Shown one piece after another: positions 1 to 4,739 of a DNA stretch of 8,895 nucleotides (position 1 is the stretch's first letter; each line of letters opens with the position of its first letter). The stretch comes from Bradyrhizobiaceae bacterium. GTDB taxonomy: Bacteria; Pseudomonadota; Alphaproteobacteria; Rhizobiales; Hyphomicrobiaceae. The stretch is taken from the NCBI GenBank assembly GCA_947475855.1, contig CANJPN010000235.1, forward strand, positions 1 through 8,895, given 5' to 3'. A model generated the notes under the pieces. It was given only the letters and a program-made list of their open reading frames with translations, ran no database searches and was not told the origin of the DNA. The position numbers and the translations under genes were made by a program.

Positions 1-93
1 CATGTCGGCGGGTACGTGCTCGTATGTTTCCTTGACGAGCCGGCCGATGTTGCCGGCTTCGTTGAGGGCAGGAATGACGACGGATACGCGCAT
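1..93 (-). CDS. Glycosyltransferase family 2 (polyprenyl-phosphate sugar synthase type), N-terminal fragment
   Basis: Only the first 31 codons are in the window; the gene runs off the left edge. The peptide starts MRVSVVIPALNEAGNIGRLV, the classic first beta strand and nucleotide-sugar-binding opening of GT-A fold GT2 enzymes (VVIPALNE). DPM1/polyprenol-phosphate mannosyl- or glucosyltransferases start this way, and these cytoplasmic enzymes load a sugar from a nucleotide donor onto a lipid phosphate. The ATG at 93 is preceded by a good ribosome binding site (GAGGGGAG, positions 101-108 read on the minus strand). It is divergent from the GT39 gene at 381, which would use such a lipid-linked sugar; this supports the DPM-like reading over other GT2 activities. 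The family call is firm, but the sugar and lipid cannot be told from this fragment. Confidence 0.85.
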   Translation of the reverse strand, partial: MRVSVVIPALNEAGNIGRLVKETYEHVPADM

Positions 94-94
94 C

Positions 95-106
95 GGGGAG
101 CTCCCC
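95..106 (-). promoter_or_regulatory. Palindrome containing the GT2 ribosome binding site
   Basis: GGGGAGCTCCCC is a perfect 12-bp palindrome that ends two bases before the GT2 ATG. On the minus-strand mRNA the Shine-Dalgarno GGGGAG is its left arm. As RNA it could fold into a 4-bp GGGG/CCCC stem with an AGCU loop that hides the ribosome binding site. The palindrome is seen directly; any regulatory effect is inference. Confidence 0.35.
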
Positions 107-124
107 TCGAATTTCGCACTGAGC

Positions 125-196
125 AAGTAACTGTCCAAGTATCTGTCCGAGTAGCTGTCCAAGGATCTGGGCAACCAGATGTGCAGGTAATTGTCA
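125..196. repeat. 12-bp tandem repeat, about six units
   Basis: Three well-kept units follow one another: AAGTAACTGTCC (125-136), AAGTATCTGTCC (137-148) and GAGTAGCTGTCC (149-160). Three degenerate units continue in the same phase: AAGGATCTGGGC (161-172), AACCAGATGTGC (173-184) and AGGTAATTGTCA (185-196). The array sits in the 287-bp region between the divergent GT2 and GT39 genes, close to the GT2 start, so it may lie in the GT2 leader or promoter. An open frame crosses it on the plus strand, but that peptide (VTVQVSVRVAVQ) looks like translated repeat, not a protein. It could be a binding-site array, a slippage-prone spacer or a neutral minisatellite. Confidence 0.75.
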
Positions 197-380
197 GGCC
201 ACTTGACTGGTCATCTGGCTAGGCTGTCTCGTTGCCACCCGCAGGCAGGCGAGGGGCACCGGCCGAGAACCGTCTGACTCGTGTCTGCGCTGGCGCTCGG
301 CGTCTATAGGCTTCTCGCGCCGCACACAACCATGTAAATGGGCCCAAACGTGGCCGCGGGTCGAATGAAAAGGGAAAAGC

Positions 381-1877
381 GTGCAGAGGCCGAACAGATC
401 CGAGGCTAACGGGCAACGTGATATCTGGCGCCAGCGACTCTGGGTTGCGCTGGGAGGCATTCTGATCCTCCGGCTGGCTGCACTGGCCGCGAACCCGACG
501 GACCTGTTCTTCGATGAAGCCCAGTACTGGACGTGGAGCCTGGAACCGGCGTTCGGCTACTATTCGAAGCCGCCCCTGATCGCTTGGGCGATCGCACTGG
601 CGACGGGTGTTTGCGGGTCGACAGAGTTCTGCATCCGTTTGCCATCTCCGCTCATCCACACGGTGACGGCAGCGGCTGTGTTCATGCTCGGGAGCCGCCT
701 ATATTCCGCCCGCACCGGCTTTTTATCGGCGCTGGCGTTCGCGACGCTGCCGGGGGTCTCGCTGTCGGCAGGGATCATTTCGACGGACGTGCCGCTTCTG
801 GCCTGCTGGGCGATGGCGCTGGTGGGTTTTGCAGCGATCATCGACGACCGCGAGGCGCAGTGGCCGTGGCTGCTCCTGGGCGTGGCCTTGGGGCTCGGCC
901 TCAATGCGAAATACGCCATGGCCTATTTCGTTCTGTGCGCCGGCATATATATCGCGGTATCTCCCGACCGGCGCTGGCTGCTGCGGGACCGTCGGCTATG
1001 GCTCGCCGTGGCGCTGGGCATAGCGTTGATCGTGCCGAACCTGATCTGGAACGCCACCAACAAGTTCGCGACCTTCTCCCACACCGCAGATAACGCCAAG
1101 TGGGGCGGCGCGTTGTTTCATCCGGGTAAGGCGCTGGAGTTCCTGGGCGCGCAGTTCGGCGTGTTCGGGCCCATTCTGTTTGCCGCCCTACTCGTCGCGA
1201 TCTGGCGCTGGTGGAGGCATGGACTGGGTGACCGCGAGCGGATGTTGCTCGCATTCTGCCTCCCCATTGTGGTGATCGTGACGCTTCAGGCTTTTATTTC
1301 GCGGGCTCACGCGAATTGGGCGGCTCCGGCCTACATTTCGGCGACCGTTCTCGTGGTGGCGGCGCTCGAGCGAGAAGCCGAGCAGCGCTGGCTGAATGTG
1401 TCGTTCTGGGTGAATGGAGCGGCCATGGCGGTCATGATCGTCGCGGTAGCCTTCGCAGGACGTTTCGCACTGCCTGGCGGCACTGATCCGTTCGCACGCA
1501 CGCTGGGCTGGAAAACGGTCGCAGAGGCAACACGGGCCAAGCTCGACGCGGCTCGCATCCTGAGGCAGCCGTTCGGCGCGGTCATCACCGATGAGCGTGC
1601 GTTGACCGCCGAGCTCCTCTACTACATGCGCACCGATACGACTCCGGTGCTGGCTTGGCTGGGGCGGTCGCGTCCGCAGGACCACTACGAGCTGAAGCGT
1701 CCTTTTGTGACGGGCGCGCCCGAACCGGTTCTGCTGGTCGCCCTCCACGAGAACAGCGGTCCGATAACGGGTCGATTCGAGAACGTGCAGCGGCTCACAA
1801 GCGATGTTCTGCCGGCAGGTCGCGGTCCTGGTCGGCGGGTCACGTTCTATGCCCTGAGCGGGTTTCGCGGACACTGA
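381..1877 (+). CDS. GT39 / ArnT-like membrane glycosyltransferase
   Basis: This 498-residue integral membrane protein belongs to the PMT/ArnT superfamily (GT39, PMT_2). These enzymes take a sugar from a polyprenyl-phosphate carrier and attach it to lipid A, another lipid or a protein on the periplasmic side. The family hallmark is in the first loop: FFDEAQYWTW at residues 43-52, with the acidic pair D45-E46, followed by YYSKPPLIAW at 60-69. About ten to twelve hydrophobic segments lie between residues 20 and 365 (for example 20-37, 64-78, 133-157, 205-222, 255-275, 345-365). The last ~130 residues form a soluble C-terminal region (Y335-type loop onwards to FRGH). The GTG at 381 is chosen because AAAAGGGA (368-375) lies five bases upstream; an ATG at 365 is out of frame and soon stops. 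The divergent GT2 gene probably supplies the lipid-linked donor. The acceptor is unknown; calling it ArnT proper (aminoarabinose transfer) is not justified, since no other arn genes are visible. Confidence 0.85.
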   Translation: MQRPNRSEANGQRDIWRQRLWVALGGILILRLAALAANPTDLFFDEAQYWTWSLEPAFGYYSKPPLIAWAIALATGVCGSTEFCIRLPSPLIHTVTAAAVFMLGSRLYSARTGFLSALAFATLPGVSLSAGIISTDVPLLACWAMALVGFAAIIDDREAQWPWLLLGVALGLGLNAKYAMAYFVLCAGIYIAVSPDRRWLLRDRRLWLAVALGIALIVPNLIWNATNKFATFSHTADNAKWGGALFHPGKALEFLGAQFGVFGPILFAALLVAIWRWWRHGLGDRERMLLAFCLPIVVIVTLQAFISRAHANWAAPAYISATVLVVAALEREAEQRWLNVSFWVNGAAMAVMIVAVAFAGRFALPGGTDPFARTLGWKTVAEATRAKLDAARILRQPFGAVITDERALTAELLYYMRTDTTPVLAWLGRSRPQDHYELKRPFVTGAPEPVLLVALHENSGPITGRFENVQRLTSDVLPAGRGPGRRVTFYALSGFRGH

Positions 1878-1977
1878 GAGGCCACGTCATCAAGGCCGGA
1901 TGAGCTGTTGAAGCAGGAGCGGCCGGCCGTCGTCGCACTGCCGACTCGCGCTATGATCCCCGTGTTTTCCACAGCTC

Positions 1978-2011
1978 GCACACAGCTTGTGCAGGTTCGA
2001 GCGCACAGGGG
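1978..2011 (+). promoter_or_regulatory. Alternative hairpins in the leader of the gene at 2019
   Basis: Three short segments can pair in two exclusive ways: GCACA (1978-1982), TGTGC (1988-1992) and GCACA (2003-2007). The first two form a hairpin with a CAGCT loop. The second and third form a longer-loop hairpin whose arm touches the Shine-Dalgarno AGGGG (2007-2011). This resembles a simple translation switch, but the stems are only five base pairs, so chance is a serious alternative. A TATGAT at 1952-1957 could be a -10 box for this gene, but no clear -35 stands 17 bp upstream. Confidence 0.2.
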
Positions 2012-2018
2012 ATCACCG

Positions 2019-2447
2019 ATGTCCAGCCACCGCACCATGAAGGATCTGGCAGAGAATCCCTCGGCTGTACGCGCCCTCGCGCGCTATCTGCTTTTGCTCG
2101 TCGGCCGCGACGACACGCAGGCCTGGACCGACTGGGAGATCGACTTCCTCGAGAGCATGGCGACGCGCGATAGCGAAGAGCCGCTGACCATGCGCCAGCG
2201 CGAGGTGCTCACGGACCTCAAGCACGCGGCGGAACGACATTCCGAGATAGACGGCATGAGCGTCCGCTCGCTGATCGAGCGCTGCTGGCTAGAACGCGCC
2301 GATCTCGACAACGACGAGGATCAGGAATTCATCGTGACGTTGCGAACGTCGGGCCAGCGCACGGTGACGGGACGTCAGCGCTGGCGCCTTGTGCGCTGCT
2401 GCCGGGAACTCGGGGTGATCGAAGCCTACCAGGGAATCGAGGCTTGA
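2019..2447 (+). CDS. Uncharacterised small protein (142 aa)
   Basis: I do not recognise this 142-residue protein. The ATG at 2019 (MSSHRTMKDLAENPSAVRAL) is chosen because AGGGGA (2007-2012) lies six bases before it. The frame stays open back to a TTG at 1908, but the 37 extra residues have no ribosome binding site of their own and read like non-coding sequence. The protein is hydrophilic and probably cytoplasmic, helical in its first half (AVRALARYLLLLVGRDD) with an acidic stretch (LERADLDNDEDQEF, about residues 90-103) and a basic C-terminal third (RTSGQRTVTGRQRWRLVRCC). There is no signal peptide, no clear membrane segment and no known catalytic motif. It is 141 bp after the GT39 gene and 107 bp before the GbsR/MarR gene, so it is probably transcribed on its own. 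It is likely a real gene from its ribosome binding site and codon pattern; its function is unknown. Confidence 0.65.
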   Translation: MSSHRTMKDLAENPSAVRALARYLLLLVGRDDTQAWTDWEIDFLESMATRDSEEPLTMRQREVLTDLKHAAERHSEIDGMSVRSLIERCWLERADLDNDEDQEFIVTLRTSGQRTVTGRQRWRLVRCCRELGVIEAYQGIEA

Positions 2448-2519
2448 AGGGCGTACGCCTTCGGCAGGGTGCTGCGGCGTTTCGCTCGATTCGATCTGCA
2501 ACCTGAATGCTGTGAGTTC

Positions 2520-2548
2520 TTGACCGGCTGCCGGTCGCGTGCGATATT
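2520..2548 (+). promoter_or_regulatory. Sigma-70 type promoter of the GbsR/MarR gene
   Basis: A -35 box TTGACC (2520-2525) and a -10 box GATATT (2543-2548) are separated by exactly 17 bp. Transcription should begin about seven bases after the -10, that is at or next to the A of the ATG at 2555. No Shine-Dalgarno lies upstream of that ATG, which agrees with a leaderless mRNA. The boxes are seen; the start site is predicted from standard spacing. Confidence 0.55.
2522..2536. promoter_or_regulatory. Inverted repeat between the -35 and -10 boxes
   Basis: GACCGG, three bases CTG, then CCGGTC form a perfect 6-bp inverted repeat that overlaps the -35 box and half of the promoter spacer. Its position suits a second operator for this promoter, but a 15-bp dyad in GC-rich DNA can arise by chance. 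Its sequence is unrelated to the TTTCTGTC palindrome. Confidence 0.3.
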
Positions 2549-2564
2549 TCTGTCATGACAGAAA
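2547..2564. promoter_or_regulatory. Perfect 18-bp palindrome, putative GbsR/MarR operator (site 1)
   Basis: TTTCTGTCATGACAGAAA is identical to its reverse complement over all 18 bases. It covers the end of the -10 box, the predicted transcription start and the first three codons of the GbsR/MarR gene (ATG at 2555-2557 lies in its centre). MarR-type dimers typically bind palindromes of 16-20 bp across the promoter of their own gene. A protein bound here would block RNA polymerase directly. A closely related copy lies at 3229-3246. Confidence 0.6.
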
Positions 2565-3205
2565 CAACAGCGAGATCTGGTAAATTGCCGCCGGCCGTCG
2601 AGCGCTTCCTCCTGCACTGGGGCGAGATGGGCGCGGTGTGGGGCACCAACCGCTCGGTCGGTCAGATCCACGCGCTGCTCTATCTTTCGGACAAGCCTCT
2701 GACGGCTGAGGACCTCGCGGAGACGCTGGGGTTGGCGCGCTCGAACGTTTCCAATTCGCTGAAGGAATTGCAGGCCTGGAATCTCATCCGGCGCGAGCAC
2801 GTGATGGGGGATCGGCGCGACTTTTTCGCTGCCGAGACCGATCTTTGGGAGATGGTCACGCTGATTGCGGAAGGGCGCAAAGCCCGCGAAATCGATCCGA
2901 CTCTCGTCGTTTTGAAGTCCTGTGTCGCCGAGGCGAACGCCGATCGGTTCATGAGCGATACCGCCCGCCGCCGGATCGGCGACATGCACGACTTCGTATC
3001 GGCCGTGGATGTGTGGGCGGGACAGATGCGCCGCGTGCCGCGCACGAAACTAGCGCTGCTCATGCGTTTGGGGGCGGCCGTCGTGCGTTACATTCCCGGC
3101 CGTGGCGTGGGAAAGCTGGGGGATGCCGATATCGCCTCTGCCGCTGGCGAAGCGAGGGCCGACGAGGACGGGTCTGCAAAGGTGGGGAGGAAGTCGCCGC
3201 CTTAG
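2555..3205 (+). CDS. GbsR/MarR family transcriptional regulator
   Basis: This 216-residue cytoplasmic DNA-binding protein has the length and layout of the GbsR branch of the MarR superfamily. Residues 10-45 form the N-terminal helices (LPPAVERFLLHWGEMGAVWG). The winged helix-turn-helix follows: LTAEDLAETLGLARSNVSNS at residues 49-68 and a wing with RREHVMGDRRDFF at 79-91. The C-terminal half is helical and probably mediates dimerisation; the last ~25 residues are charged and look disordered. The ATG at 2555 has no ribosome binding site but coincides with the predicted transcription start and is the only start that gives the full N-terminal helix. The start codon sits inside a perfect palindrome, suggesting self-repression. 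The next gene, DUF4166, follows 61 bp later with a similar palindrome, making it the likely target. Known relatives sense small molecules such as choline; the ligand here is unknown. Confidence 0.88.
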   Translation: MTETTARSGKLPPAVERFLLHWGEMGAVWGTNRSVGQIHALLYLSDKPLTAEDLAETLGLARSNVSNSLKELQAWNLIRREHVMGDRRDFFAAETDLWEMVTLIAEGRKAREIDPTLVVLKSCVAEANADRFMSDTARRRIGDMHDFVSAVDVWAGQMRRVPRTKLALLMRLGAAVVRYIPGRGVGKLGDADIASAAGEARADEDGSAKVGRKSPP

Positions 3206-3228
3206 GCCGCTTTTGTTTTGCTCCGCTC

Positions 3229-3246
3229 TTTCTCTCGCGACAGAAA
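3229..3246. promoter_or_regulatory. Imperfect 18-bp palindrome, putative GbsR/MarR operator (site 2)
   Basis: TTTCTCTCGCGACAGAAA matches the perfect palindrome at 2547-2564 in 15 of 18 positions, including the whole right half-site GACAGAAA, and its own two halves differ by one base. It ends 20 bp before the DUF4166 start codon, in the 61-bp gap after the regulator gene. Two such matches at the two nearest upstream regions are unlikely to be chance. I could not assign clear -35 and -10 boxes around it, so it could act on a promoter not recognised here or as a roadblock to read-through from the regulator gene. Confidence 0.55.
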
Positions 3247-3266
3247 TTACTGATTTGAGGCTGTTC

Positions 3267-3947
3267 ATGTCAGGTCTTGCGCTTCGTCCTGCATCGGTTC
3301 GGTTGGCCGATGATAAGAGCCTCAATCCGGGCCAGGAACCTTCCGGCGATGACATTCGGTACCGGCGCCGTCTCGGCGAGGCCGCGTGGCAGCGCCTGCC
3401 GGCGGCTGTGCGGCGGCGGTTCTCGGCGCATCTTGCGGATGGAGAACAGAAGATCTATCGCGGCGACGTCGTTGTCATGGAGATGTCCCGGGCCGGCTGG
3501 TTGTTTGCGCAGGCGGTTCGGCTGGTCGGGGCGCCGCTTCCGTTCACGCGCGATGCGCTGGGTGCGACCGTCGTCGTCGTCACCGAGGCCGGTGATCGTG
3601 GCGGCCAGATCTGGAGCCGCAGCTATCCGCGGCCGGGCAGGTTTCCGCAGGTCATTCATTCGTTGAAGCGTTTTGCGGGGCCTACTGGTTTGGAGGAGTA
3701 TCTCGGGCTCGGGTTCGTCATGCGCCTGTCGCTGCACGAGGAGGCGGGGCAGTTGGTATTCCGCAGCGCCGGCTACTGCCTGCAGTTGGGACGGATGACG
3801 GTGCGCTTGCCGGAGTGGCTGGAGCCGGGCCGATGCACCGTCACCCATCGCAACGAAACCGACGAGCGGTTCTCGTTCACGCTGACACTGGAGCATCGCT
3901 GGTTCGGGCGGCTGTTGCATCAGGTGGCATTCTTTCAGGAGTGGTGA
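3267..3947 (+). CDS. DUF4166 domain-containing protein
   Basis: This 226-residue protein matches the DUF4166 family as I recall it. Recognisable blocks are GEAAWQRLPAAVRRRF (37-52), YRG (64-66), IWSRSYPRPGRFPQVIHSLK (115-134), the segment EYLGLGFVMRLSLHEEAG (144-161), FRSAGYCLQLG (165-175) and EHRWFGRLLHQVAFFQ (209-224). There is no signal peptide and no strong membrane segment, so it is probably cytoplasmic. The family has no established biochemical role; in many genomes the domain is attached to or next to short-chain dehydrogenase-like oxidoreductases, but none is seen here. The ATG at 3267 is chosen because GAGG (3256-3259) lies seven bases upstream; the frame stays open further upstream only within the regulator gene. 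The regulator-to-DUF4166 order and the shared palindrome suggest a controlled pair. A role in lipid or membrane-related metabolism is possible, but it is only a guess. Confidence 0.8.
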   Translation: MSGLALRPASVRLADDKSLNPGQEPSGDDIRYRRRLGEAAWQRLPAAVRRRFSAHLADGEQKIYRGDVVVMEMSRAGWLFAQAVRLVGAPLPFTRDALGATVVVVTEAGDRGGQIWSRSYPRPGRFPQVIHSLKRFAGPTGLEEYLGLGFVMRLSLHEEAGQLVFRSAGYCLQLGRMTVRLPEWLEPGRCTVTHRNETDERFSFTLTLEHRWFGRLLHQVAFFQEW

Positions 3948-4687
3948 AGATTTCGAGACTGGAAGAGCGCTTCCGGAGTCGTTGGACTGGTGTGTCGTTT
4001 TCCTGCAACCGATTGCCCGATTCGGCTGCAAAACCGGCTCTTTCTGGCCAAAACATTGTCACCGTGAGGTCGTGAGAATCGCTTAGCTTCAGGTTCAGCA
4101 GGGTTGACCTGTGGCCGGCCGGCGTAGTGGCGCGGCGAAGGGTGCGCGTCGGAGCGAAGAAAGCAGCGAGCCTTGGCTGGCATCTGCATATCGAGCATCC
4201 GAAGGAAGCAACCTCGCACGGTGGGGTGTTCACCCACCTGCGGCAGAGCGGCGGCTATGGCCGGGACCGTCACTCCGCTCACCACGGCCAACGTGCCGGA
4301 ATGCGGCGCACGACTCGTGCACCGAATGCCCCAGCCCCTTCCGCTGCTTCCCTTTCCTCGGCAATACAACAGCCTTCAACGGTGTGCCGGCTTGGCGCGT
4401 CCTGAAGGTTCGAGCGTGGTTCGAGGTTGGCCAGTCCGGCCTGGGTGGCAGCAATCAGAGCAGACGATGGAGTGGCCCATGCACAAGCGCCTACGTCCAC
4501 GGTCAGTTCCACCATTAGCGATTAGGACTTCAGGGAGACCGCAGCAGCAAAGTGCGCGCAGATTTCTTCTCGAACGTATCTGGCTATTTCTTCTTCTCTG
4601 GCGCCTAAAACCTCACCAACAACCCCCATGTATGGCTTAGCTCGGCGCAGCCGGTGAGGTGTGCGACCTGCCACCGGCCACGAACTC
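3948..4687. other. Long intergenic stretch without a convincing gene
   Basis: About 740 bp separate the DUF4166 stop from the transporter terminator. Open frames of 70-155 codons exist on both strands, but none has a good ribosome binding site, a recognisable domain or protein-like composition; the longest on the plus strand (4173-4640) is rich in arginine, proline and glutamine in the manner of shadow frames. Small structures are present: GGAAG/CTTCC around 3961-3974, GGTGGG/CCCACC around 4220-4238, and a direct repeat GGTTCGAG around 4407-4425. None resembles a tRNA or an intrinsic terminator. The third-position G/C preference seen in the neighbouring genes is not evident in any frame. It may be the remains of a decayed gene or a spacer carrying regulatory RNA. 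Confidence 0.5.
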
Positions 4688-4714
4688 GAAAGCCGGCCTC
4701 ATGGGCCGGCTTTC
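4688..4714 (-). terminator. Intrinsic terminator-like hairpin after tctA
   Basis: GAAAGCCGGCC, a five-base loop TCATG and GGCCGGCTTTC form a perfect 11-bp stem 25 bp beyond the tctA stop. On the minus strand the descending arm ends GGCTTTC, giving only a short T tract, so termination may be partial or may need help. The stem is nearly symmetrical and could also stop transcription entering from the left. Confidence 0.7.
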
Positions 4715-4739
4715 TGCTGTCGGTCGTGAAGCGTTTCCT

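Noticed and set aside
203..231. TTGACT at 203-208 as a -35 box for the GT39 gene
   Set aside because: No acceptable -10 box stands 16-18 bp downstream (GTCTCG or TGTCTC).
1188..1874. 228-codon open frame on the minus strand inside the GT39 gene
   Set aside because: It is antisense to a clearly coding frame, has no recognisable domain and is rich in Arg, His and Gln, as expected from the shadow of a GC-rich gene.
1908..2018. Extension of the gene at 2019 back to a TTG
   Set aside because: No ribosome binding site fits the TTG at 1908, while the ATG at 2019 has AGGGGA at good spacing.
2450..2459. Palindrome GGCGTACGCC after the gene at 2019 as a terminator
   Set aside because: With a minimal loop only three base pairs remain and no T-run follows.
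2426..2989. 187-codon open frame on the minus strand over the GbsR/MarR gene
   Set aside because: It is a shadow of the regulator gene; it would begin inside that gene and run across its promoter, with no motif of its own.
3270..4031. 253-codon open frame on the minus strand over the DUF4166 gene
   Set aside because: It lies antisense to a gene with family motifs and a good ribosome binding site, and its protein (rich in Arg, Pro, Gln) shows no domain.
4400..4430. Repeated GGTTCGAG as the T-loop of a tRNA gene
   Set aside because: No acceptor stem, anticodon stem or D-loop could be laid out around it.
4173..4640. 155-codon open frame on the plus strand in the long gap
   Set aside because: No ribosome binding site, no domain and a composition typical of non-coding frames; frames on the other strand overlap it with similar length.
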